Shown here piece by piece: positions 55,001-64,000 of a stretch of DNA of 64,000 bases. Under the pieces are notes generated by a model. That model did no database searches. It was not told the origin of the DNA and was given only the letters and a program-made list of their open reading frames with translations. Both the position numbers and the translations under genes were made by a program. The DNA is from Panonychus citri (lineage: Eukaryota; Arthropoda; Arachnida; Trombidiformes; Tetranychidae). The stretch covers positions 62,001-126,000 of the forward strand of contig NW_026515473.1 in the NCBI RefSeq assembly GCF_014898815.1. The letters run 5' to 3'. Position 1 is the first letter of the stretch; every line of letters starts with the position of its first letter.

Positions 55001-57304
55001 CTTTGGTGGGGCGACGAATGTAACTCCCTGGCGGGTGTTTCAGCATCAGATTTTCAAATACCCTTGCAAAAATTTCCAGCCTCTTCCATTAAATTATTTG
55101 TCGGTGATACTTGTCGCTCTCTCGAGCTTCCCTTCGAGAGACAGGTTATCAAATATGGAGTAAAATCATTCAGATATTCAGCTGATTCTGGTTTATTCAA
55201 TTACTCAATCAAAAGCAATCGATGCTACTGTAACAATAATGCGTAAGTATTTTTATTCTTTTTTTAATTCCAATTATATTATAAATCATATTATTTAGTT
55301 GAATTTACAAAGATCAACAATTCACGTGAAAATTTTCAATATCGAGACTTGGCTGCTATAAAATGTTCAATTTAATCATCGTAGCTCTACAATAAGTAAT
55401 AAGCAATGACCAATGTCCACTTGGAATTTAACCTTCACACGAAAATTTTATTACAGAATTTAATTCATTAGACAAATAATTATTTTTTCTATTTATCCTA
55501 AATGTCATGGTCAACAAAAAGCAAACGAATGACATTGGTTTTAAGAATGTCAATCAAAATTTTTATCCTTTCAACGAACCAACAATTCAAATTGATTTTT
55601 ATTAATATTTTCAATATTATATCACATTCCAACTAATCCAACTAATAAATCAACAAATCTTAATTACATGTGATCAAATCTCACTTGATCCATATGGATT
55701 AGTTTTAAATCTCATTGATTTTTGTTTCTTTTTCATAATAATAATAGATGTCCACCTGATGGTGTCGCTGATATATCACCATGTACCCATGGGTCACCCG
55801 CTGCAATGTCTCTGCCTCATTTCTTATTCGGAGATGCATCTCTCTTTGAACGTGTTCATGGTCTTCAACCAGATATAAATAAACATGAATTTTACATGGA
55901 TGTTGAACCGGTAGGAATCAGACTTTAGTGTTTATAGAGAGAGAAAGAGAAAGAGAGAGAAATACAATTAATCAATCGACATGAGAAAGTACCTAAAAGA
56001 TAGGTTAGCTTAATTACTACAAATAGAATCACATTAATTGTGTATAACCTAATTTTATAATTGATTGTTTTTTATCACATTGATTAAGTTTAATCTCAAG
56101 TTTTGTTAAAGTAGTGTTTCTAGTGCCTCAAAGTTAATTGTGTTGATTGTGTAGTCAACTTTTGTTTTAATTAGCACATAAGCATTTAGAAATTAAATAG
56201 GCTTAATTGTTGAGACAAAGAAATCAGATTACTTTTATCGTGAGAAAAAAAAATCATTGGAAAAGATTCAACGTGGTGATAGTTTAATGATTCTCAATAC
56301 ATTTGATTGATCTTTTGTCTGGATAAACCTTAGAATCAGAATACAATCAGGTAACATAATCTGCTGTTTATCAACTGTTGATTTTCACAAAATTAACAAT
56401 ATCAAGTTGATCATGTGGACAATTGAAATTTGATCAAGCAAATTAACTATCAGATTCGAATCGGATCATCATAGTTAATTAATATTTTGATATCCAGAAT
56501 AAACCGGTCTCTTAATTATATAGATTTTCTTAGTATTAACAATTTGATTCTAGTTTGATAATCAGAATTCGATATAATTATCATTCAGATTTAATTAAAA
56601 TAAATTAACTAATTCTTTTCTTATTGGCCTCGGTTAAAGAAATCATTTCTAATGGATAAAATTTTATTCTTTTTCTTTTCCTTGTTTATGATTAACTAAT
56701 CGTCGATTAACTGAAAGAAAAGAAATTCATTTAAATATTAAATTAATTATCATTCTTATATTTTTTTTCCAACAGACTCTTGGTGTTCCCACCAAAGTAA
56801 AGGTAACAATGCAAATCAACGTTCTATTGGAAAAAGATGAACTACTTAATTACGCCAAGGACTTAGCATTTGACAAAACTTACGTTCCAATGATCTGGTT
56901 TAGTGCTGTGAGTTGAAAGAGATTCTGAATTGATCATAATTGATTACTGACCGTCTTTTTGTTTCATATACTTTTCCTCAGGGAGCTGAACTGGATGAAT
57001 CTATGGCTGGTCAATTGCGACTTTTGCAAAATCTTGGTCTCATTCTCAATATTTTCGCGTCCCTACAAGCGACAGTTGTTATTATCTTACTTTCCATAAC
57101 GCTGATTTTTTATCGATCTCAATTATGTTCCTCAGAGAAACATCACCTGGTAATTCATTGCAATCATGATATTTCCTCAATACAAGTCAAACACGTTATC
57201 CATTCCAACAAGTTCTAAGACTAATCTTAAACTCTAATTTTTTTTTCATATTATCTCATTTTTCTTAGGTGCCAACCGAAGACGAAGATTCAAACGATAG
57301 TTAA
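50622..57304 (+). CDS. CD36/SCARB-family scavenger receptor, 493 residues, eight exons
   Basis: Exons 50622-50747, 50925-51075, 51609-51769, 54698-55242, 55748-55910, 56776-56907, 56982-57149 and 57269-57304 keep phase throughout. The protein starts with a short cytoplasmic tail (MGFFNCFRSRP) and a membrane span (about residues 10-32). The large ectodomain has family marks: WESIPIPIVTNFYLFNITNP, QELGPYAFAE, paired cysteines (DECNSL, DTCRSL, RCYCNNNACPP) and N-glycosylation sites. A second span (ILNIFASLQATVVIILLSI) and a cytoplasmic tail ending EDEDSNDS follow. The family takes up lipids, lipoproteins or carotenoids and recognises dying cells or microbes. Intron 3 (51770-54697) is 2.9 kb, unusual for this window, with a CT repeat at about 52041-52086; short open frames inside it are not genes. 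Confidence 0.93.
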
Positions 57305-58254
57305 ATTTACATAAATTCACGGCAATCAATTAATTACTTTTTTTTCATAAATATGATCCCATCATCATCATCATCATCATCATCATCATTAACTAATCAT
57401 GATGAATTGATAAAAAAAACAAATCGTGTTCAAAAGTCTTTCAATCATCATCCTCATCATCATTTTCACCCAAAGATTTTGCAATTTTCAATTGAATCCA
57501 TTGTGCTGATTCTTGTATTCCTAAAATCCGAATTACTTTATACAAAAATTCCTATCTTTGTTACCTGTGGTTTCTTAATTGTAATTAAATTTACAAACTA
57601 TTTCCTACATCGAAGTACTAATTGATAAATATGGATACGAATATTTATATTTTTGTTTTCGAAAGAAAAAATCCTTTTATATCTTAGTCATTACCAAGAA
57701 ATTATTAAATTTGATTTCAATATTTTTATTAATGAAAATCCAAAATGATCTCAATTTACTCATCCCAACCATCAATGAAACAACACTTTCACTTTATTAT
57801 TAATAACAATTTAGATCAACGTCTAATTCAATTGTTTTTCCCCATCACTGATAAGCAATCTAATTACTTTCTCCTAGTTTTTTTTAATTAATCGATTGTT
57901 AATCAGCCAAGATAAAAGCAAAAACGTTAAACAAACGGGGATTTATTTTCCCACTGACAATCAGTGAAAATCAACATTACAGTTACAATCATTATAAGTT
58001 GTCCAACGAGTTTTTATTTGATTGCTTAATTTAATTTCTCCTCGTAGTAAACTAATTGTGTGAAAGAAACTCAAATCATTATCCTCGTTTGTTTACCTAC
58101 GGCAACTTAAAGAGGAAAACAAAACAAAAAGGTTGATCAATAATCCCAAGTGTCGATCCTGTTGGTACAAACTAATATTATGTTAACAAATTGTTTCTAA
58201 TTGTGTATAAATTGTTACTCTAAATCTAATAGATAGAAAATTATACTAAACCTA
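57305..58254. other. 3' UTR of the receptor gene and spacer to the lipase
   Basis: A 90-codon frame at 57353-57625 begins with an ATC repeat coding poly-serine, is histidine-rich and hydrophobic, and most likely is chance sequence in the 3' UTR. No other gene is seen. Confidence 0.55.
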
Positions 58255-59951
58255 ATGAATACTTTTTGGATAATCAACTTGTTGAATTTATTTTTCTTGT
58301 CAACATATGTAATTTATACCTTGTTTTCATCATCATCATCATCAAGTGAACATGTTAATCTAAATGATGTCGACTATGGTGATAGTCCAGAGATAATTGA
58401 ATCTCGTGGATTTAATTGTGAAACTCATAAAATTGTTACAAGTGATGGTTATATTCTTACCATGTTTAGGATTGTTAATCCATTGATATTTTCTAATCTT
58501 AATGATACTGATAAGTTAACCTCAGGTAAACCAGTTCTCCTTCAAAGTGGTTTGTTTGGTTCTTCAGATGATTTTATAATTAATTCACCTGATGGTTACA
58601 TTGATCAATCTTTTCTTAAATTTCGCCAATCGTATCAGTCTGTTGACTACAAGAAAAGTGGCCGAAATTTGGGCTTTCTACTTGCTAACCTTGGGTACGA
58701 TGTTTGGTTAACTAATTTCCGTGGAAATTACTATTCACGTAATCATACAACTTTCGATCCTAATTCATCAGGTACCTTGAAATTCATGTGATATTTTTCC
58801 AAATAATTTATCAACTTTTCCTTTCTCTTCAGAATTTTGGTCAACCGGTTATGATGAGATGGCAACAATTGACTTACCAATGACGATTGATTACATTCTA
58901 GCAAAGACTAAAAAAGGTTATAATCCAATTAGTTAACAGTAATTACAATCAGTTCGCAATTGTTTTCATTCAATTTTCTTCAAATTTTCAATTCGTCAAC
59001 AAAAACTTCTGACATCTATTGTTGGAATAAAAGACTAATATAGTTTTATATTCGATCGCTAGGTGGCAGCGCGTTTTTCGCATTAATTGTTTATCAAAAC
59101 TTTTTGAATTTCGTTGGTGTTTTTTGTTTGCAATTAAAACGAACTAAATAATTGATTTATCTTTTCTCAAATTTAGAAAATGTTGGTTATGTTGGAATGT
59201 CTCGAGGATCGGCTATTATGTTTGCACTTTTATCAGAGAAAACTGAATATTCTAAGAAAGTTAAGCCTTTTATCGCCATGGCTCCAGCCGTTTATGTTAA
59301 AAGAAAAAGTCGAAGTTATTTGAGAACATTTTTCGAACTGAGTTACCTTTCATCATATTTACTTTCCAATCCAAGTGAATGTTTCGGCCGTGGTTTTGCA
59401 AAATCTATACTCACAATTTGCTCTTATCCAATGGTCGACGTTCTCTGTTTAATGGCACGACAACCATTTAGACTAATGTCAAGTAATCAAGTTAATTCAT
59501 CTCGAGTAGCGATCTACTTTACTCATTACCCTGCAGGATCACCTTGTTGGGATATAATTCATTTCAATCAGGTTGGATCATCCAATCAATTTCGTAAACT
59601 TGATTTTGGTCCAACAAAAAATGCCGTCAAATACGGTCAACCCGAACCTCCGATCTACCAATTAGAGAAAATTAATTCTCATCATATTTTCATAATCAGT
59701 TCAACTGGAGATACGGTTATTCATCATGATAATGTCGTTAGATTAGTTGAACATCTTAAAGGTTTGTATACAGATCGATGCACTTTTCAATGGATTATTG
59801 TCTAAGATCATCTCTATCTTAATCTATAGTTAAACCCAAGGAATGGATTCTAGTAAATGGAACAGATTTCAATCATAGTCATTTCATTCACTCAATAGAT
59901 GCTGGAGTAAAGATTTACAAGGAAATCGCTCGAATCTTATCCGAGTACTAA
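58255..59951 (+). CDS. Acid (lysosomal/gastric-type) lipase, 435 residues, four exons
   Basis: Exons 58255-58771, 58833-58916, 59177-59761 and 59830-59951 keep phase. An N-terminal hydrophobic segment (FWIINLLNLFFLSTYVIYTL) serves as signal peptide or anchor. Family marks in order: SRGFNCETHKIVTSDGYIL, the oxyanion-region GLFGSSDDF (usually HGLL), LANLGYDVWLTNFRGNYYSR, the nucleophile elbow GMSRG (usually GHSQG), the catalytic aspartate in STGDTVIHHDNV, and the catalytic histidine in FNHSHFIHSIDA. The serine, aspartate and histidine are all present, so a hydrolase of neutral lipids is expected, secreted or lysosomal. The changed elbow and oxyanion residues suggest a different substrate or rate. 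Confidence 0.92.
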
Positions 59952-60385
59952 AAAGATCATAATATTCGTACAAAGTTATCGATATTTGTATTATTATCGT
60001 TTAAATGGACGATTTGGAATCTAATCAATCCATAATATACTTTTATATATTCATCATTTATATGTAACTATTTGTAAATGCGCCGATTTTTCATCAAACT
60101 GTATTCAATTAAATTGTTCATAAAATCAATATAAATTAATTGTCAATGTCTAAAGTTTGACCAAGACCAATTTTCTTACTTCCATTTAAATTGATTTACT
60201 ATTACAATTTATTGACCATCTATCATTCAATTCATCTTGATATTTAATCACCAATTGAATTCTAAGGAGTGAATTGAAATGTTTCAATTGAATTACATGT
60301 AATCATGAATATTGAACACAATTCATTTAACTCTTGTGAACTTCAAATAATAAACGAGTACAAATAAAAAATAGTCGTTACAATT
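59952..60385. other. Spacer
   Basis: AT-rich, with AATAAA-like signals near 60130 and 60350. No gene is seen. Confidence 0.5.
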
Positions 60386-61021
60386 ATGGATAAGAATTTA
60401 ATTGTTTTCATCCTTTGTTTCATTGGATTCTCAGGTCATATAGCAATTGTAACAATTAACTTCTTAAAGTTCGAGGTTCAAACTCAAGTTATTTATTTGT
60501 TCCCGAAAACGCTTTATATTCCCGAAATTGACTTTTCGATTCCTTCTATAGCACTGATCAATATGAGTGAAATTTATATTCGACATCCAGTCCAAATGTC
60601 CAAGTTTTGCCGAAGCGTATTAAGTAAGCCAAAACTTGTGATGAATTCTGTTGACGATTTTTTGAAATATTGTCTTAGCAGTGCAAAAGCTTCGTCAATG
60701 GCAACTGAACTTTTATCGCGAATAATTACCGTTGGTGATATTGAAAAGTTCACAATAGAACCGAGAAAATTTATCACCAGTGTAGTAGCGCCAAATAGTG
60801 ACATAGATTTTCTGGAAACGAATTTGTGTCAATTAAGTCTTTTCTTCAGTGGATACGCTTATTTCGTTCGAATATCTTGTAGAAATAATTCTTTGCCCAT
60901 GAAGGCAATTGCTCCACTCAATTCAATCGGCAATAATGTTCTGGCTTGTGTTTATCATAATTTCACTTTTCTTATGGTTTTCGATTTACCCAAGCTTATT
61001 CACCTATCGAGAGTCGACTGA
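60386..61021 (+). CDS. Unknown single-span membrane protein, 211 residues
   Basis: The single-exon frame starts MDKNLIVFILCFIGFSGHIA, one hydrophobic segment that could be a signal anchor. After it KFEVQTQVIYLFPKTLYIPEI loosely recalls the stretch after the first span of DEG/ENaC channels, where a proline follows tyrosine- and valine-rich strands. No second span and no cysteine-rich domain are found, so a channel call is not justified. It may be a truncated or lineage-specific ectodomain. The start is a plain ATG, and a TAA-rich AT stretch precedes it. Confidence 0.6.
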   Translation: MDKNLIVFILCFIGFSGHIAIVTINFLKFEVQTQVIYLFPKTLYIPEIDFSIPSIALINMSEIYIRHPVQMSKFCRSVLSKPKLVMNSVDDFLKYCLSSAKASSMATELLSRIITVGDIEKFTIEPRKFITSVVAPNSDIDFLETNLCQLSLFFSGYAYFVRISCRNNSLPMKAIAPLNSIGNNVLACVYHNFTFLMVFDLPKLIHLSRVD

Positions 61022-61603
61022 CCCAATACTATCAAATGCCACCGATGTCAAAAGCTACTATAACCAATGGTCGTTTCAATAGATTTAAAACCAAATCATT
61101 GCCATCACCTTATCAAACTAATTGTCAGGTTTACAATCGATCAGTACAGTAGTAAAGGTATACTAAAGGCACATTAGGGCGGGGCCTAATATTTTTTTTC
61201 TCAGAATGGAATAAAAAGGGGTGGGGAAGATTAAGTGGGAAAATTCAAATATTTTAAAACAAAAATTGGCGCGAAAAGTGTATTAACTTAAAGATGGCTA
61301 ACAATACATGATGAAATGTTTGAACCTAATGAATATTACAATAAATGAAGATTTCATCATAATGATTTTAAGGACTACCTATAGAATGAAGTACCAAAGG
61401 TCGCACTCAGATAAGTCTCTTATTCTTTAATCCTCTTAAGTCGTTTACTTCTGAAATGACTTGGGGATACGCCAAATGATGGTTAATGAACCAGATAAGT
61501 TTAAACCTCTAACGTAGCTTCGGGGTGATGATATTCCCTCCAGTAATAACCTTAAGGACAGTAGAGAAGGTTTATGAGGCTCCACCTCATACAATTGAAT
61601 CAG
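61022..61603. other. Spacer
   Basis: No exon is recognised. It contains poly-T and G-rich patches near 61180-61230 ('ggggtgggga'). Confidence 0.45.
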
Positions 61604-61611
61604 TATAAATA
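61604..61611 (+). promoter_or_regulatory. TATA box before the repeat gene
   Basis: TATAAATA is followed by AAAGTCATTCATCCTCAGTC about 30 bp later, which gives an initiator-like CAGTC. The start codon at 61721 follows some 70 bp on. The next two genes have the same layout. Confidence 0.7.
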
Positions 61612-61720
61612 AAGAGCGATTGTCAATGTTAAAGTCATTCATCCTCAGTCAGTCTTCAAGTTAACATCTCCTTTATTCTCAAAGTGAACTACTTCAACTT
61701 CAACAAGTCAACAAGTCAAC

Positions 61721-62400
61721 ATGTCTTTTAGAACTGTTACCGCATATTCGTGTTCTTCTGCAAACCTACGGACCAATGATGGGAGGTCAAGAGGAAAGTG
61801 ATGCTCTAGTGGACTATGTTGTGAGTCTAGGTGAAGTCGATTTGACTCAACCACCTTACAACCCCTCTTATAGTGTCGCCTATGAGTATGCTTCAGAATT
61901 CCGTGGTATTCCGGCCGAAATATTTGAAAGGGAAGGTTGGCCTGCTAGTTGGTTAGCTTCACGGTGGCCTGGCGAAGTTCCAAGTGAACCCACACCGATA
62001 GAAGGAGGTCCAACACCACATGACTGGCTTTATGTACGACTCATTCGGTGATGAGATACCAGCTGAATATTTTGAGAGGTAGGTTGGCCAGAGGAATTGA
62101 TTAGGTTCCGAAGACCAAATGAAGAGGTTCCATCTGAAGCTTCGAATGAGGTCTCAACCAGTTCTATTCCGATAGAATATACTCAGCCACCTATTGCCTT
62201 TATGAGTACGACTCATTCGGTGATGAGGTACCAGCTGAATATTTTGAAAGGTAGGTTGGCCAGCGGAATTGATTGAATTCCGAAGACCAATCGAAGCTCC
62301 GAGATGTTCTACACCAATTGAGCCTACTGAACCAGCAACCTTCCCACCTATCTATCATATAAATTGATAGGATACACTCTATTCGGAGGTTTAGATATAA
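61721..62400 (+). pseudogene. Repeat protein gene, probably broken
   Basis: The ATG at 61721 opens MSFRTVTAYSCSS and stops after 26 codons. From 61776 another frame codes 91 residues with YASEFRGIPAEIFEREGWPA and a proline-rich end. Two further units of the same repeat, starting near 62036 and 62208 (172 bp apart), code FGDE-PAEYFE but meet the same TAG where the first unit has glutamate-glycine. Joining the first ATG to the second frame needs a one-base loss in its TTTT run. Either a decayed gene with three tandem units or one with undetected introns at the AGGTAGGT strings. Confidence 0.5.
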
Positions 62401-62548
62401 CATCTAGTTATACAAAACTGTATCCGATTGATATGATAAATCAATGAAATAATTAATGAATAAATAAAAATGATAAAAACCAATATTTTCTATACTTACT
62501 TATTAATACTCAAGTTGAACCCACAGAGGGAGCATCGAGAGTTTAACA

Positions 62549-62556
62549 TATAAATA
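62549..62556 (+). promoter_or_regulatory. TATA box before the 119-residue protein gene
   Basis: TATAAATA, then AAAGTCATTCAGTTTTGACC about 30 bp later, close to the sequence after the TATA box at 61604. The ATG follows at 62680. Confidence 0.7.
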
Positions 62557-62679
62557 CAGACACAGACACAAAGAAAAGTCATTCAGTTTTGACCAGTCAT
62601 CGTGATAAGTTTCATCTATAACGTTTTAAAAATTAGTTAAACTTACATTTTGTGATTATACTTCAATATTTAATTGATC

Positions 62680-63039
62680 ATGAGTTCTAATTATACATCT
62701 CCATTATTTTTAGATTTATCATTTGAAGAAATGTGTGAAGATCGTCCTTTTCCTTGTCTTAAGAAAATGCCAAGCGTGGATAAGAATATTTCACGTCCAT
62801 TCAGAAGAGGAATAAAATTGGAGGCTTTCGTGAATATGTGTCAAGACCATGAAGACTATTCAAAAATGCTAAAAGTGGGTAAATACATAAGCAAGGAGGA
62901 ATGTCTAGAGGCTCCAAAGTTTCTAGATGATGAAATAAGCTATGTTAAACTTCCACGCTTTTTCACTGAAGGATACAAACCAAGATCCAATCTGTGTCAG
63001 CATGAAAAAGAAACACAATATAGAAGAAGGAAAATATAA
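62680..63039 (+). CDS. Unknown small protein, 119 residues
   Basis: The ATG at 62680 starts MSSNYTSPLFLDLSFEEMCE. There is no signal peptide or membrane span. The chain is charged, with four or five spread cysteines (MCEDRPFPC, NMCQDHED, EECLEAPKF, NLCQHEKE) and ends in a basic RRRKI. No family is recognised. It is flanked by a repeat gene and a BIR-domain gene with similar promoters, so the three may be expressed together. Confidence 0.6.
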   Translation: MSSNYTSPLFLDLSFEEMCEDRPFPCLKKMPSVDKNISRPFRRGIKLEAFVNMCQDHEDYSKMLKVGKYISKEECLEAPKFLDDEISYVKLPRFFTEGYKPRSNLCQHEKETQYRRRKI

Positions 63040-63216
63040 ACCATCTCTTTATAGCCTTAAGCATAACTGCCAAGGCATCTGTAATTGTAAGCCTCTTAAA
63101 CTAGCCTAGAAGCTATCAAGATTAAAAAATAAAAAAGATTATCATAATCTACTTAAGAGATTAAAAAAAACGTTTCTTTTCTTTTCAAACAAGTTACGCC
63201 CACAGCAAAACTATCG

Positions 63217-63223
63217 TATAAAA
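63217..63223 (+). promoter_or_regulatory. TATA box before the BIR-domain gene
   Basis: TATAAAA, followed about 30 bp later by CTTCATTCCTC and CGTCCAGT, in the same layout as the two upstream promoters. The ATG is at 63312. Confidence 0.65.
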
Positions 63224-63311
63224 CCAGAAACAGATACGATTTGACTTCATTCCTCTCTTCGTCCAGTAAACATCATTATATTTCATTCGTTTAGTTTAGT
63301 TAAAATCAACA

Positions 63312-64000
63312 ATGACTGTGTTAAGTAAATTTTCTAAGTGTTCTTCTGAAATTGGTGAAGGTTTGGCTGTTTGGGGAGCTTTACCAGACCAATTCAAGAA
63401 AGAATCTGTACGATTGGCCTCTTTTTTTCATTCACAACCTTGTTGGACTATAAGTGGGGATTCTTTCGCTGAAGTTGCATCTGATGGATTCTTCTACACG
63501 GGTATGGATCGAATTGTTAAATGTGTTTTCTGTGATTTTGTCTACAACTTACCATTACTTCCTGATCTACACTGGGTCGATCACCGACTTGAGAAGCCAG
63601 ACTGTCCTTTCGTTTGTGGAAAAAGTGTTGGTAATGTAACTCACAAACCAGAATCACTTTCATCTTGTGAAGATGATATGCGTTTAAAACTACTTTCTAA
63701 GGCATTCGAAGATGTTGTTTTAACGTTGACATTAGATTCTGATTCTGAAAGTGATTCTGAAGAAGAAATGGATGATAGTAATGATGCTGTTGACTATCCA
63801 TACCAACAGTTTGGTAGACTTTCCGAGACACCTTCTCCTAAAGATACACTATCTCCAACACCATCTGAATCTTCTTCTGGATTTTCCTACAATTCTGGCC
63901 CCAAATTCGGACAACTCCCCGAGACACCTCCACCAAAAGATACACCATCACCTCCGATGACTGAAACGCCTACTGGACTCCCCTGTTATCTTTCAAGTCC
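63312..64000 (+). CDS. BIR-domain (inhibitor-of-apoptosis-like) protein, partial at the window end
   Basis: The frame is open from the ATG to the window edge (over 229 residues). A BIR domain spans about residues 30-100: SVRLASFF, ASDGFFYTG, and the zinc ligands C71, C74, H91 and C98 with the canonical C-x2-C-x16-H-x6-C spacing. A very acidic stretch (DSDSESDSEEEMDD) and a tail with two copies of a unit (FGRLSETPSPKDT and FGQLPETPPPKDT) follow, rich in proline, serine and threonine. BIR domains bind caspases or, in survivin-type proteins, chromosome passenger partners. Which applies cannot be told, because any further BIR or RING lies outside the window. Confidence 0.88.
   Translation, partial: MTVLSKFSKCSSEIGEGLAVWGALPDQFKKESVRLASFFHSQPCWTISGDSFAEVASDGFFYTGMDRIVKCVFCDFVYNLPLLPDLHWVDHRLEKPDCPFVCGKSVGNVTHKPESLSSCEDDMRLKLLSKAFEDVVLTLTLDSDSESDSEEEMDDSNDAVDYPYQQFGRLSETPSPKDTLSPTPSESSSGFSYNSGPKFGQLPETPPPKDTPSPPMTETPTGLPCYLSS

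Noticed and set aside
57353..57625. 90-residue frame beginning with poly-serine
   Set aside because: It starts in an ATC microsatellite just after the CD36-type gene stop, in what is almost surely 3' UTR; composition is low complexity.
59057..59073. CGCTAGGTGGCAGCGCG as a further CTCF site
   Set aside because: Only half of the consensus fits; it lies in a lipase intron, and one partial match can be chance.
60386..61021. DEG/ENaC channel identity
   Set aside because: Only a loose likeness after the first hydrophobic segment; the second span, cysteine-rich domain and pore motif are absent.
1..64000. CRISPR arrays, bacterial operons, tRNA or rRNA genes
   Set aside because: No regular spacer repeats, no tRNA-like cloverleaf noticed, and introns throughout show nuclear eukaryotic DNA. 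A tRNA scan was not possible.

Overview
The window is nuclear DNA of a eukaryote with a compact, AT-rich genome. Genes are split by short GT-AG introns, mostly 50-80 nt, and ordinary animal families are present: CD36-type receptor, acid lipase, La protein and a BIR domain. This points to an arthropod, plausibly a trombidiform (spider-mite-like) mite. That placement is inference; nothing here fixes the species.

Region 1 (1-41.4 kb) is an array of one lineage-expanded family of F-box/leucine-rich-repeat genes on both strands. Every copy has the same six-exon plan: a 29-codon F-box exon, a short 'VCSKW' exon, a short linker exon, two LRR exons, and a last exon coding for a fixed C-terminus. Nine copies read through intact by exon phase (499, 2431, 4711, 16531, 29985, 33403, 38014 and 39959 on +; 28900 on -). 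Five carry a lesion (21657 and 36733 on -; 22653, 24193 and 25145 on +). At least seven small relics lie between them. By inference the proteins are substrate receptors of SCF ubiquitin ligases. Many copies share an upstream AAGCGCTT/CAGCTG module, and most + copies have a stop codon lying inside AATAAA.

A 9.3 kb Ty3/gypsy-like LTR retrotransposon (6483-15766, 4-bp target duplication ATCT) is inserted in this array. After gag-protease-RT-RNase H-integrase it carries about 3.2 kb of extra coding sequence where an envelope gene would usually lie. That region encodes a RING-like finger, a TRAF-type zinc finger, and a domain resembling REXO/ISG20/PAN2 DEDD exonucleases whose catalytic aspartates look replaced. 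The reading frame is broken at about six places by single-base steps. Five small terminal-inverted-repeat elements also sit in the window.

Region 2 (42-60 kb) is ordinary single-copy sequence: a secreted helical protein (-), an 824-residue disordered protein (+) whose coding end overlaps that of a short La protein (-), a foldback palindrome with two opposed CTCF-consensus matches between the divergent La and CD36-type genes, the CD36-type receptor, and a four-exon acid lipase.

Region 3 (60.3-64 kb) holds small lineage-specific genes. Three have similar TATA promoters: a decayed repeat gene, an unknown 119-residue protein, and a BIR-domain protein that runs off the window end.

The strongest candidate for something undescribed is the retrotransposon's RING/TRAF-finger/pseudo-exonuclease module, lying inside a host array of ubiquitin-ligase adaptor-like genes.
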